A stretch of 64,000 bases of DNA from a virus: IMG/VR virus record IMGVR_UViG_3300044535_000472, positions 58,615 to 122,614 of that record; one strand, 5' to 3'. Positions 27,599 to 36,186 of the stretch are shown in pieces. Below the pieces are notes generated by a model. It did not search any database. It had not been told where the DNA came from and saw only the letters and a list, made by a program, of their open reading frames with translations. A program made the position numbers and the translations under genes. Position 1 is the stretch's first letter. Each line of letters starts with the position of its first letter.

Positions 27599-28921
27599 TT
27601 AACTAGGTTCTGGGCAAATAATTGGAGTAGGCTCAGCAGTAATTTGTCCACATGCTGGTGTATAATACGTTGCCGCTAAGTCAGCTAATTCTTTTTTAAT
27701 AAGTATTTTTTCGGTGTTAATATCGCACTCGCTATTAATACCGTACTTTAAGTTCTTAAACATTTTATAGTAAGCATTTGCAAACTGTGTATTAGTTCTA
27801 ATATCACATTGCGAAGGCATCTTATAAAATACTCTATTTGGAGCAGGTATAATCCTGGTATATTTAGGTGGTTCTGGACCAAGGCAACATAAGCAGTCAT
27901 CATAGCCGGTTATTAAAGTAACTTCTTCAGTAGTTACACAATCTTCACCTAAACTTACTTGCCAGCATCCAGCATACTCTTGAATAGTAATTACAGAATT
28001 TACATAGAAAGCTAAGTTACTATTAGTAAATAACTGCTGTTGAGACTTACAATTAGTTAAAATATAGCATGGTTCTGGACAAGGTATTGCACCTAAATCT
28101 GTAACATCTGCTAAATCAATAACTACCGAGTTTAATAAACAAGGTGCAGAATCTAAACAAGGATCAACGACTTCTTCACCTATACAGCAAATACTATCTA
28201 CTAAATATGTTCCTGGATATTCAGGTAAATCTATAGTAATTGTATTACCCACATAAGAATCCCAAGTAGTATACTCAGGAGATGTATCTTCTCCAATATA
28301 AACAGTAATTGGATTACCTCCATCGCATGGTAATAATACAGCACAACATGTTGGATCTGCTGGTGGGGCTGGTTCAAAACAAGGACCTTGTCCTAAGTTT
28401 TCATCAACAGTAGGTGGTATTACAAGTAATGATTGATCTATACCGCATAAAGTGGCTGCAGGAACGCTACAACATACATCACTTAAATAGTATGTTCCAG
28501 AATAACCAGGTGTTGAAAATGTAAGTAACTGACCTTCTAGTGGTAACCATTCTAAATGTATAAACTGATTTTCTGTACCTAATCTTAAATATATAGGTTC
28601 CCCACCATTACATGGTATTAAAGTACCAACACAACTATTAATTACGCAAGGTCCTGATATAACTGTTATATCATCTGAGGATGGTGCACTTGGATAAGGT
28701 CCTGCTGGAAAACCACTTAAACATGCTAACTCACAACATATTGAACTTATGTAATACTCCGTACCTGAAACAAAAGGACTTGTTGTAGATGTAAAATGAT
28801 CTCCAATTAAAGCTTCATAAAATAAAGGCACGGGAGCACCCTGTAATCCTAAATTTAAGATTATTGCATCCTCTACATCATTAGAGCCGCAGGGATATAC
28901 TATTGCATAACAGATTACCAT
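27599..28921 (-). CDS. Repeat-built Cys-rich appendage protein, 440 aa
   Basis: Four related modules of about 80-90 residues follow one another. Each has a pattern like [LI]xPC-[ND]GGxPI, a Trp or Tyr strand, then PGxYxVxxICC (for example LIPCNGGEPIYLRLG and VLLPCDGGNPITVYIG; the fourth has YILTNC and EYAGCW). The last 90 residues differ (YTRIIPAPNRVFYKMPSQCD, then KYGINSECDINTEKILIKKE), a helical tail that I recognise as recurring in Bacteroidota phage proteins and that may anchor it to the virion. The same module type appears in the neighbouring 599-aa VWA protein, which suggests duplication within the locus. Confidence 0.6.
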   Translation of the reverse strand: MVICYAIVYPCGSNDVEDAIILNLGLQGAPVPLFYEALIGDHFTSTTSPFVSGTEYYISSICCELACLSGFPAGPYPSAPSSDDITVISGPCVINSCVGTLIPCNGGEPIYLRLGTENQFIHLEWLPLEGQLLTFSTPGYSGTYYLSDVCCSVPAATLCGIDQSLLVIPPTVDENLGQGPCFEPAPPADPTCCAVLLPCDGGNPITVYIGEDTSPEYTTWDSYVGNTITIDLPEYPGTYLVDSICCIGEEVVDPCLDSAPCLLNSVVIDLADVTDLGAIPCPEPCYILTNCKSQQQLFTNSNLAFYVNSVITIQEYAGCWQVSLGEDCVTTEEVTLITGYDDCLCCLGPEPPKYTRIIPAPNRVFYKMPSQCDIRTNTQFANAYYKMFKNLKYGINSECDINTEKILIKKELADLAATYYTPACGQITAEPTPIICPEPS

Positions 28922-28924
28922 ATT

Positions 28925-30724
28925 TTATACGCATTGATATTGAAAACAACATTCACAATCAGGATAACTTTGTACTATACTTACAGTAGTAAATTCTCCT
29001 ACACAATTATAAGTTTCTAAAATCGTCCAACACAATCCTGGATATTCAGCTAACTCAACAACTAAACCCGCATAAGCGTTTAAGTTTTGTTGAGTCATTA
29101 TAAATACCTCACCATTATTACAGTTTGTAAGTTTATAACAAGGATTAATCTGAATAGCTTCTTGACACTCTTGACAAGTTGTAAATGAGTCTGTAATAGT
29201 TACTATACCTATTGGAGTTGAGTTAGCACAATTACTAGATACTGTAACAAATAAGCACTCCTCTAAACCTTCAAATACTATAATGCTACCTACGTATGCT
29301 GCTAGATAATCAAATCCTAAATTATTAGTGTTTACAGTTGCATATAGACTACCATCTTTACAGTTAATTAAATCATAACAGCAAGTAGTATAATTTGATG
29401 TTGAGCATTCACACTCACCAGTTGTAGTATTTAAAACGCAAGGGCTGCTACATGCAGTAGGTGTCTCAGTATTTGGACAAAGTAAACTTTGTACTATACC
29501 ATCTTTAACAGCTGCTAAAGATGTAGCATCAAATAATGACATAAAATAATCAGGTCCTCCTGCAATATTATTACTACAAAATCTATCAGTAGACGTGTAT
29601 GTACAAGACCAGTTTACACAAGGATCAAATATTCCACTAGTATTAAGATTACAAGGTGTAGTAGACCAAGCTGGATTTGTAACACCTGATGTACCACCCG
29701 TATTACCTACTAATGAATCTCTTGTTGCGTAGTATTCTAGTGTGCCAGTACCTGTAGTTTCACCAACTATCATTAGTGTTATATCACATGCAACCGGTGT
29801 ACCTGCTGATCCAGACTTTATAGTTTGAGCTAAATCCATAGCTCCTTTATAAGCTTGACATCTATACAGTTGATAGTTTGAATTGGTACAATTTATTCCA
29901 CCTAATGTTGTATTAGGAACCACTGTACCATTGTATGTGCCAGAATAAGCCCAACTTGGAAAACCATCTGTAATAAATAAAATTCTTCTTGCTACAGTAG
30001 GATCTGAGTTTCTATTATTTGGACCAGTGATATTATCATAGCCTACAGATAATCCGCTAACTGTATTTGTACTTCCTGAAGAATATACAACAAAATTAGA
30101 TATAGCTTGTTTTATTGATCCACCTGCAGAACCACTTGCCCATGCCGTTGACCCACCTGATAAGTCTAAAATATTTTGGCCACCTGTTAATTCAAGTGCA
30201 TTGTTAAATCTTACAATACCAATTTGAACATCACCACTAACTATTCTATCTTCACCATTGGTTCCATTAATGTCATCAACTAATGTTACCAAAAAAGCTT
30301 TTAAGTTATCTAGTTCTGTTTGACTTATAGAAGATGATGCGTCAACAACTAGTGTTAAATCCATTTTACAATTAGCTGGTGCACCAACACATAATCCAGA
30401 TGCAGCATTATAAGTATAACCTTCTGGGCATACGGGTGTTGAGCTTTCACATAATTGATTACTAGTATTGTAAGTATAACCTGGAGGACATCCACATTGA
30501 CTAGCTAATGCATCTAAACAATCTTGGCAAATATCAAAAGACAACAATACACCTAATGTTTCAGGTGTAGGTGCGGAATCTTTAATTACTTCCCAACAAG
30601 TATCAGGATACTGTTGAGTATAGATAAATTTACCTTCATAGGTATCTATAGTAGGCGTTAACGTGCTATTTGTATAGATATCTGGTAATAATCCCGCACA
30701 ATCATGTAGTCTATACGTTGTCAT
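28925..30724 (-). CDS. Virion protein with von Willebrand A domain and Cys-rich modules, 599 aa
   Basis: The N-terminus has a Cys module (YRLHDCAGLLPD, CWEVIKD) and two short EGF-like repeats (CPPGYTYNTSNQLC, CPEGYTYNAASGLC). Residues about 118-415 form a von Willebrand factor A-type domain: DLTLVVDASSSI carries the DxSxS metal-site motif, and RRILFITDGFPSW the later Asp of a MIDAS. The C-terminal third has two more Cys modules (CCYDLINCKDGS; CYKLTNCNNGEVF with EYPGLCW) like those in the 440-aa protein. VWA domains bind ligands through a divalent metal, so a role in host or surface attachment is plausible. Gap of 3 bp to the next gene. Confidence 0.7.
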   Translation of the reverse strand: MTTYRLHDCAGLLPDIYTNSTLTPTIDTYEGKFIYTQQYPDTCWEVIKDSAPTPETLGVLLSFDICQDCLDALASQCGCPPGYTYNTSNQLCESSTPVCPEGYTYNAASGLCVGAPANCKMDLTLVVDASSSISQTELDNLKAFLVTLVDDINGTNGEDRIVSGDVQIGIVRFNNALELTGGQNILDLSGGSTAWASGSAGGSIKQAISNFVVYSSGSTNTVSGLSVGYDNITGPNNRNSDPTVARRILFITDGFPSWAYSGTYNGTVVPNTTLGGINCTNSNYQLYRCQAYKGAMDLAQTIKSGSAGTPVACDITLMIVGETTGTGTLEYYATRDSLVGNTGGTSGVTNPAWSTTPCNLNTSGIFDPCVNWSCTYTSTDRFCSNNIAGGPDYFMSLFDATSLAAVKDGIVQSLLCPNTETPTACSSPCVLNTTTGECECSTSNYTTCCYDLINCKDGSLYATVNTNNLGFDYLAAYVGSIIVFEGLEECLFVTVSSNCANSTPIGIVTITDSFTTCQECQEAIQINPCYKLTNCNNGEVFIMTQQNLNAYAGLVVELAEYPGLCWTILETYNCVGEFTTVSIVQSYPDCECCFQYQCV

Positions 30725-30727
30725 TAT

Positions 30728-30856
30728 TTATTTTTTTGCTTCTTGCTTTTTTGCTTCATAGGAATGTATGCACTTTGAACATACTTGTTTTCCATCTTTA
30801 CTCACTCTTTTTTGGCAGCCGCAACTTAGGGCTGCTCCACAATTTGCACATTTCAT
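30728..30856 (-). CDS. Small zinc-ribbon protein, 42 aa
   Basis: Short frame translated from the sequence: starts MKCANCGAALSCGCQKR, contains VCSKCIHSY and ends in a Lys-rich tail. Two CxxC pairs plus CGC make a treble-clef or ribbon zinc site. The start is supported by an AAAAACCAACA leader 4-5 bases upstream, the same leader seen before the 36186 and 39145 genes, and by a 3-bp gap to the next gene. Function unknown; small ribbons of this type are common in Bacteroidota phages. Confidence 0.7.
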   Translation of the reverse strand: MKCANCGAALSCGCQKRVSKDGKQVCSKCIHSYEAKKQEAKK

Positions 30857-30877
30857 AATATGTTGGTTTTTAAATTA

Positions 30878-31435
30878 TTAGCATGTACCGCATCCACACC
30901 CACATGATAATTTGTCTAACTTAGACATCACGTATGTGTATATTGCCATACCCTCTGTAGGATTATGACAATACTCTACTTTTGCTTTAGCTGCTTTTAA
31001 CATTGTCGATAGGAGGTTTATTTCCCGCAACTTTTCTTTCATTGGCCCTACTGGCTCGCAGTTAGGAACATCTAGACAACAAAGCAAGTTATTAATTTTA
31101 TTTAAGGCCTGAGATATACGTAAATGGTTGTATTCTACATATACCACATCATTAGGCGCCACACTGTAGCGAATAACATATACCCCATCTGGTAAATCAT
31201 TTCTATATGAATCACAGTTTGTAAGCTGTAATCCTAAATCACACGCAGTAAGGTTTACTACAAACTCAGTACCCATATCTGTAATCTCTGCACTTGTAGT
31301 AAATCCAGGTGCAGTAATTTGCAACTTAGGACATTCTACTGGTACATTTTGATTATAGGTAGTCATGTCTACTATACGCAGTAAACAGTTACTTAAAGTA
31401 TCTGGAATTTCTAAAGCTAATTGATGTTGTGCCAT
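30878..31435 (-). CDS. Conserved virion-cluster protein with Cys tail, 185 aa
   Basis: Start MAQHQLALEIPDTLSNCLLR. The first 105 residues are beta-rich (LRIVDMTTYNQNVPVECP; GVYVIRYSVAPNDVVYVEYN), the remainder helical, ending in CGCGCGTC. The sheet-then-helix layout with terminal Cys fits a small adaptor that joins the neighbouring Cys-rich appendages. It lies directly after the intrinsic terminator of the 439-aa gene and starts the 31.4-25.5 kb appendage group. No firm family name; role inferred from neighbours. Confidence 0.5.
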   Translation of the reverse strand: MAQHQLALEIPDTLSNCLLRIVDMTTYNQNVPVECPKLQITAPGFTTSAEITDMGTEFVVNLTACDLGLQLTNCDSYRNDLPDGVYVIRYSVAPNDVVYVEYNHLRISQALNKINNLLCCLDVPNCEPVGPMKEKLREINLLSTMLKAAKAKVEYCHNPTEGMAIYTYVMSKLDKLSCGCGCGTC

Positions 31436-31462
31436 TGTATTACTAAGTTACAAAGATATAGT

Positions 31463-31507
31463 GTAAAAATAAAAAAGAGGAGGGGATTTTTTATCCCACC
31501 CCTCTTT
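31463..31507 (-). terminator. Intrinsic terminator after the 439-aa structural gene
   Basis: On the minus strand a GAGGGGTGGGAT / ATCCCCTCCTC imperfect stem with A-rich loop is flanked by A5 on one side and T6 on the other, 20 bp after the stop of the 439-aa gene. It would end that transcript strongly. Confidence 0.75.
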
Positions 31508-31526
31508 TTATAAGTTTTAGTTAAGA

Positions 31527-32846
31527 TTATACTGGTGTAACAGGAGATACTGGAGTACAAGTTTCAGGGCACTCATATTCTACTAATCCTACGCAGTCTG
31601 AACCAGCGTTAGTCAACCATGCTGTTACAAAATTTTCAAAAGCTGTATCGCGACCATCTGTTACAATTTCTAACAAGTACTGGTCATTGTCAAATGTTCC
31701 AGTTGGGTTGTTGAAACGTGGCACATTGTGCTGGATATAGTAACGAGTATAGAATGATGTTCTGCTAATTGCATCATATACATCTGTACCGTTAGTAATC
31801 TCACGGATACGCAAGTCTTGACCAGTATAGAAAGGTTGTTGCATGTAACCTTCAGTTAAGATAAGGTCACGGATAACATTCTCTCCAGTTCCTTTCAATT
31901 GGTAAGGCTCGCAAGTGTTATATACACAAAGTCCAGCAAATGCACAAGGATCACCGTTAAGATCTACTTCAGAAGCATAAATTTTAACTGGCTCTAAGAA
32001 TGCAATGATAGAATCATTTGGATAGAAAGTACAATCATTGAAACGTGTATCAACATATGCTCCATTGATAAGGATACCAGCTAATGTGTTTTCATCTCCA
32101 GGAAGAGTTGAAGGGTTTTGGATATATCCTAATAACAAATCTAAGTTTGTCTTAGAAGAAGTACCATCACCTAATTCTAACCAAAGAACACCATCACCAA
32201 GTGTATTGTAAGTAATTTCAACTTGAATATATGGGTTAATCAATGGTGAGTTCAACAATTGGTAAGCCCATTGTACGTATACAATCAAAGGGTTAACTGC
32301 AACTGGTGCAATTGCATCATCTGGGCAACATCCTGTATAACCAGCAGCAGTATAGTAACTGTTACGAGTCAATGTACGCAATGCAGGAGAACCTTTGATG
32401 TCTACACGCAAGTTGTAAGTTTCACCACAAAGGAAAGTTTTGTTGATAACAGTTCCTGAGTTTAAGTTACAAGAACCACCTTCCCAATTAATTTGGTTAG
32501 CACCAACAGATACTTGAGCTTGTTGAGCAGGACAATCATCCACACGATAGAAAGCTGATACATACTTAGGGTTAATAGTCTTAGACTTTACAGTCTCAGA
32601 ATATCCACCGTGGAATTTACCAATTTTGTCATTTGGGTGAATAGAAGTTGAAATTAGCACTAAAGGACAACTTGTGCTTGTTGGTCCTGCTAAGTCACTT
32701 GGTGTTACCCAAGTCTTAGGATCCACAAAAGTAAATTGTCCAGCACGATTTTGTGGAGTAAATGCCGAACTAGACAAACCTCCTGTTGTAGTAAACCCAT
32801 CGGTTCCTACAAACATCTTTTGAAAGGCATGATTAAAATAAGCCAT
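31527..32846 (-). CDS. Abundant structural protein candidate (head/auxiliary), 439 aa
   Basis: Start MAYFNHAFQKMFVGTDGF. It is beta-rich, with FHGGYSETVKSKTINPKYVS in the first quarter and a repeated ELGDG/YIQV-type beta core later; no helix-rich tail. It has its own strong terminator 20 bp downstream, and its leader (ACCCTTAAAAACAAAAAACA before ATG) is nearly the same as that of the major capsid gene. Both signs suggest high late expression. By position (after connector genes, before the appendages) it may be an auxiliary capsid, head-fibre or tail-associated protein. Family resembles conserved Bacteroidota phage virion proteins; exact role not settled. Confidence 0.6.
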   Translation of the reverse strand: MAYFNHAFQKMFVGTDGFTTTGGLSSSAFTPQNRAGQFTFVDPKTWVTPSDLAGPTSTSCPLVLISTSIHPNDKIGKFHGGYSETVKSKTINPKYVSAFYRVDDCPAQQAQVSVGANQINWEGGSCNLNSGTVINKTFLCGETYNLRVDIKGSPALRTLTRNSYYTAAGYTGCCPDDAIAPVAVNPLIVYVQWAYQLLNSPLINPYIQVEITYNTLGDGVLWLELGDGTSSKTNLDLLLGYIQNPSTLPGDENTLAGILINGAYVDTRFNDCTFYPNDSIIAFLEPVKIYASEVDLNGDPCAFAGLCVYNTCEPYQLKGTGENVIRDLILTEGYMQQPFYTGQDLRIREITNGTDVYDAISRTSFYTRYYIQHNVPRFNNPTGTFDNDQYLLEIVTDGRDTAFENFVTAWLTNAGSDCVGLVEYECPETCTPVSPVTPV

Positions 32847-32911
32847 TGTTTTTTGTTTTTAAGGGTTATAAATATATATTTAATATAAGAAAAGTATTTC
32901 TACTTTCCAAA

Positions 32912-33415
32912 TTATTTTAAGAAAAGTAATTTGTACTTAGCTGAGTTTATAGCATCTTTAACTAAGTCTAGGTTATTAACTATCTCTGAATAAGGCATCA
33001 TGCCTTGAAGTTTATTGATAGAATTATACATATCTCTAAGATAGGCCACCGCATCTGCTACAGTATCTAATGTGCGAATAGGCATATCTTTATAAGTTAA
33101 AAGCTTTTCAGTTGCTCCCTGATAACCTTCTACAAGAGTATCAGCATAACCATGTAGACCATCATAAAAATCACCAAGAGCTTTATGAGCAGCATAAGAA
33201 CCATCTCCCTTTATCTTTAGATGTAATCTATGAAAACTTACAGCAGCATTCATCATTTCTGTAGAGCAGGCTGCAGTCATGTTATCTAATGAGCTTCCTC
33301 CAACACCTGCATCAGAAGTAGGCATTGGTTTAGCAGCTTGTTCAACACTAGGTCTACTAAGCTTTTTAATAGGCTCAGGATCTCTCTTTAATAAATTTCT
33401 TGGTTGTTCAGCCAT
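32912..33415 (-). CDS. Helical structural/assembly protein, 167 aa
   Basis: Start MAEQPRNLLKRDPEPIKKLS. A basic, Pro-rich first 40 residues precede a fully helical body (AHKALGDFYDGLHGYADTLV, YLRDMYNSINKLQGM). No catalytic motif. It is 2 bp downstream of the 234-aa connector protein in the same transcript. Helical proteins here in crAss-like phages are assembly partners or minor head proteins. Function unknown. Confidence 0.55.
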   Translation of the reverse strand: MAEQPRNLLKRDPEPIKKLSRPSVEQAAKPMPTSDAGVGGSSLDNMTAACSTEMMNAAVSFHRLHLKIKGDGSYAAHKALGDFYDGLHGYADTLVEGYQGATEKLLTYKDMPIRTLDTVADAVAYLRDMYNSINKLQGMMPYSEIVNNLDLVKDAINSAKYKLLFLK

Positions 33416-33417
33416 GA

Positions 33418-34122
33418 TTAATTGTTTTGTTCAGAAGCTGTAGACTCCCGAGTATATTGATTAAATGATTCTATATCTCCTGCAAGGATTGATGCTGCTG
33501 AATCTACAATTACCTCTACCACATCATCAGGAAATTCACATAACACTTCTTGAGTCGATGTTTGTAGGGTATAAGGATCTGCACAACCTAAAATTTGAAT
33601 TCTAGTTGGGTACTTATAGTAAGTATATTTAACACTTTTTATTTCAAACTCATCATTAGTAAATACCTTGATTTTGTTTTCCATCATGGTTGCAAAAGTC
33701 TCACGCCATTCAAAGCTAGGTTTACGTAAAAAATCATTTAGTAAAACACTAAGGTTAGCCTCTTCTGCTAAATATACCACCATATCTTTCTCCTCATTGC
33801 AACATTTGCTTACTGCTTTAACATCTATTCTTTTAAACTCCATCCAGTCATCTGGTAATACTTCGGTAATAACATATTTATCACCATAAGTAAAAGCAAG
33901 ATCTTCGGATTTAAGCATGATCATAAGATCACCAATCTTACGATTACTTTGCTCATCACCCTGTTTAAGAATATTGTTACCAACAAGTTGACGGCGCACC
34001 CATTCTATTTGAGCTTTATTAAAAGCCTCAACTATTTGCCAACATTCAAAGTTGTCATAGTCTTGGCTATCAAGCTTGTTGAGTCGCTCCTTAATCTTTA
34101 TTTGTATGGTAGTATTATTCAT
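33418..34122 (-). CDS. Head-tail connector-type protein, 234 aa
   Basis: Start MNNTTIQIKIKERLNKLDSQ. The motif VEAFNKAQIEWVRRQLVG with GDEQSNRKIGDLMIML recalls the adaptor/ring proteins of crAss-like phages. A beta-rich centre (YVITEVLPDDWMEFKRID) and a helical end follow, as in head-completion proteins. ATG at 34122 overlaps the stop of the 52-aa gene (ATGA). With the 303- and 224-aa proteins it probably forms the neck rings. Confidence 0.65.
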   Translation of the reverse strand: MNNTTIQIKIKERLNKLDSQDYDNFECWQIVEAFNKAQIEWVRRQLVGNNILKQGDEQSNRKIGDLMIMLKSEDLAFTYGDKYVITEVLPDDWMEFKRIDVKAVSKCCNEEKDMVVYLAEEANLSVLLNDFLRKPSFEWRETFATMMENKIKVFTNDEFEIKSVKYTYYKYPTRIQILGCADPYTLQTSTQEVLCEFPDDVVEVIVDSAASILAGDIESFNQYTRESTASEQNN

Positions 34123-34277
34123 TTCTTAGCACCGCCTTTTTTAGCGTAACCCATTTTATTTCTTACTGCAGTTGGAAGTTTAGATAGTCCCGGATTAGCA
34201 CTAGGATTAACAGATTTAAGTTTAGAAGAACCACCAGACTTCATTTTAACTGAACCACAAGTTGCACACTTTTTCAT
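34119..34277 (-). CDS. Small basic Cys-containing protein, 52 aa
   Basis: Short frame: starts MKKCATCGSVKMKSGGSSK, ends GYAKKGGAKK. One CxxC pair and two Gly-Gly units in a strongly basic sequence. It overlaps the next gene by four bases (ATGA), which supports translation. Part of a row of six very small basic proteins between capsid and connector genes; likely nucleic-acid-binding virion or capsid-internal peptides, but no function is known. Confidence 0.65.
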   Translation of the reverse strand: MKKCATCGSVKMKSGGSSKLKSVNPSANPGLSKLPTAVRNKMGYAKKGGAKK

Positions 34278-34289
34278 ATCATTATAGTT

Positions 34290-34535
34290 TTAGCATTTCC
34301 ATTTTCTAAGTGACTTATTAATCCTTGAGTTAGGATCATTAGCCGTTTTAGCACTAGTAAGCTTTTTCTTCATCCCAGACATTCTTGCGCAAAAGCTTTT
34401 CTTTCTAGGCCCACCCTCTGGTTGAGGTGCCTTAATATCATGACCTGCTGCTTTTAAAGATGCACGTCCTTTAGCGTTAAGTCCTCCACTTGGAGACTTA
34501 CCTTCTTTTCTTTGCCATGCTGGACTTTTTGCCAT
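34290..34535 (-). CDS. DUF6321-like small basic protein, 81 aa
   Basis: Start MAKSPAWQRKEGKSPSGGLN, followed by KGRASLKAAGHD, KSFCARMSGMKKKL and a SLRKWKC end. This pattern is what I know as the DUF6321 family, found widely in phages of many hosts; function unestablished. It is very basic and may bind DNA. It starts 1-2 bases from the end of the preceding 49-aa gene and belongs to the compact run of tiny genes. Confidence 0.8.
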   Translation of the reverse strand: MAKSPAWQRKEGKSPSGGLNAKGRASLKAAGHDIKAPQPEGGPRKKSFCARMSGMKKKLTSAKTANDPNSRINKSLRKWKC

Positions 34536-34536
34536 A

Positions 34537-34686
34537 CTATTTCTTTTTAGCAGTCTTAGCAGACTGGGTAAAATCTTTTTTAGTAGGTGCGCCTTTTGCT
34601 CCTACTTTACGCATCTTCTCACCGGAACCTGCGGCTATGCGAGCTCTTTTAGCATGAATGTTAGCGTATAATCCTTGCTTTGCCAT
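34537..34686 (-). CDS. Small basic conserved protein, 49 aa
   Basis: Short frame: MAKQGLYANIHAKRARIAAG, then SGEKMRKVGAKGAPTKKDF and a Lys-rich end, stop TAG. This is a familiar small protein of phages that often travels next to the DUF6321-like protein. Spacing of one base on each side shows a tight operon. The composition suggests nucleic-acid binding. Function unknown. Confidence 0.75.
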   Translation of the reverse strand: MAKQGLYANIHAKRARIAAGSGEKMRKVGAKGAPTKKDFTQSAKTAKKK

Positions 34687-34687
34687 A

Positions 34688-34828
34688 CTATCTATTTTTA
34701 GCCATTTTTTTAAATGTCATTGCTAATGCTTTCCGTTTAGGGGTGCATGTAGCTTTAGTCATAGGTGTACAATAACCTTTATGTTTAGGATTAACAGCTT
34801 TTTGAATCCACTTTTTATCTTTAGCCAT
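34688..34828 (-). CDS. Small basic conserved protein with two Cys, 46 aa
   Basis: Short frame: MAKDKKWIQKAVNPKHKGYC, then TPMTKATCTPKRKALAMTFK, stop TAG. The WIQ-K-NP-HKG-CTP-TK-CTP-K pattern is a recurring tiny protein in phages of many hosts. It lies one base from the next gene. Basic and Cys-containing, possibly metal or DNA binding; function unknown. Confidence 0.75.
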   Translation of the reverse strand: MAKDKKWIQKAVNPKHKGYCTPMTKATCTPKRKALAMTFKKMAKNR

Positions 34829-34833
34829 AGTAG

Positions 34834-34959
34834 TTATTTTTTACAACCACAACCAGATTTCTTGGAAGCCGTAGCACCACCTTTTTTATAGGTGGTACCA
34901 TTGGGCTTACCATATGAAATCATTTTCTTTTTTTGCTCTGGTGTTAGTAGAGGGTTCAT
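34834..34959 (-). CDS. Small basic protein with KKGG motif, 41 aa
   Basis: Short frame: MNPLLTPEQKKKMISYGKPN, then GTTYKKGGATASKKSGCGC and KK. Its start overlaps the stop of the upstream 61-aa gene (ATGA at 34956-34959). KKGGA also occurs at the end of the 52-aa protein, and Gly-Gly units preceded by Lys or Tyr are frequent in the cargo proteins. Function unknown. Confidence 0.65.
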   Translation of the reverse strand: MNPLLTPEQKKKMISYGKPNGTTYKKGGATASKKSGCGCKK

Positions 34960-35141
34960 CCTTTACGCTTTGGGCTTACTTCAGCAGATTTATTTCCACC
35001 GCCTGAGCGACCTTTAGCAACTTTTTGAACTTGTGCAGCAGCGTTTCCGCCACCAACACGTCCACCAGGAGTCTTTTGTACCATAACGGAAGCATTAGGA
35101 TTTTTAACACCGCCGGTCATCATTTTTTTAACCTTTTTCAT
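34956..35141 (-). CDS. Small Gly-Gly-repeat basic protein, 61 aa
   Basis: Start MKKVKKMMTGGVKNPNASVM; later PGGRVGGGNAAAQ and GRSGGGNKSAE. Three Gly-Gly(-Gly) units at regular distance in a Lys/Arg/Ala-rich chain. First of the six tiny genes after the 339-aa protein. The low complexity argues for disordered, nucleic-acid-associated peptides. The start follows an A-rich leader. Function unknown. Confidence 0.65.
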   Translation of the reverse strand: MKKVKKMMTGGVKNPNASVMVQKTPGGRVGGGNAAAQVQKVAKGRSGGGNKSAEVSPKRKG

Positions 35142-35166
35142 TTTAGTATGTTTAATATAAAGATAG

Positions 35167-36186
35167 TTACATATTCCAATACTTCTCCACTTTTTTAGAA
35201 ATTTGTACTAAAACATCTTCATTAAGTGGGTTTTTAAAGAACTCTACAATCTCAGCTTGGTTTCTTCCTAACATTGTATTAGTGTCTCTAGTGTATATAA
35301 TTCCATCTGTTTTTGCAACAATAAACTTATAATAAGTAGCATCTTTTACAATTGCTTTAACTTTAAGTGTTTCCATGTCAGAGTTCGCAGCATCTAAGAA
35401 TGTTTGCGCAGCGCGTATAGGATTTCTTTCTGTACTCTCCCCATTAATAAAGTTATCCATAATATCGTAAATGATATCATTAGGGGTAGACTTTTTATAC
35501 TGGGCGCTCGCGATGTCCACAACTTTTGCAACATAGAACAACTTATTAGTGTTCTTATCATAAAGTTTTTGCAATTCAGCAAGAGCTTTGTTACGAAGCT
35601 TTTTAACCTCAGTTTTAGTTGAAGCTGTTTCTTCGTACTTGTCTAAATAAAAACGTGCGTTCTTATTCATTTTTATTTTAGCATCATCATAGCTTTTAGC
35701 TACAATGCTAAATCCTCCGGCATTAATTGCATAGAGCTTAATAAGATCATAAGCATCTTTCTCAGGCTCTAAAAATACGGGGTCGTTACCACAACGTATT
35801 GTTATTTTATTCCAGAACTCATCATTGTCTGGACGCAATAATTTAATTTTATTCCAGAAATCAGGATCTTCTGGACTTACAACATTTGCAGCTAATTCTT
35901 TTTCAAGCTCAGATACAATTGTTCTAATCTCTTTAATTTTTGCTTCACGCTCTTCAGGATCCGCAATTTTTTTAATCTCAGGAGCAAATTCATTAAGTCC
36001 TGTTAAGTAACGTTTTACACCGTTATTCTCAAGACATGCTAACTGCTCTTCATGGGATACACCTTCAAAAAGTGTTAAACCATATTTCTCAAGACCCATG
36101 TTTGAGTTTTGATTGTTAAAATAAGGTCTAATTGCAATAGGACCTTTCTTAAGGTGTGACACCTTTTCTACTAAAGTAAAGCTCAT
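35167..36186 (-). CDS. Conserved capsid-neighbour protein, 339 aa
   Basis: Start MSFTLVEKVSHLKKGPIAIR. Mainly helical, with charged coiled-coil-like segments (residues 55-100 and 175-230). It is the first gene after the strong terminator behind the major capsid gene and has an AAAACCAACA leader just before ATG. In crAss-like phages the gene next to the capsid gene encodes a conserved structural protein of similar kind, possibly capsid auxiliary. Name not assigned because no motif decides it. Confidence 0.6.
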   Translation of the reverse strand: MSFTLVEKVSHLKKGPIAIRPYFNNQNSNMGLEKYGLTLFEGVSHEEQLACLENNGVKRYLTGLNEFAPEIKKIADPEEREAKIKEIRTIVSELEKELAANVVSPEDPDFWNKIKLLRPDNDEFWNKITIRCGNDPVFLEPEKDAYDLIKLYAINAGGFSIVAKSYDDAKIKMNKNARFYLDKYEETASTKTEVKKLRNKALAELQKLYDKNTNKLFYVAKVVDIASAQYKKSTPNDIIYDIMDNFINGESTERNPIRAAQTFLDAANSDMETLKVKAIVKDATYYKFIVAKTDGIIYTRDTNTMLGRNQAEIVEFFKNPLNEDVLVQISKKVEKYWNM

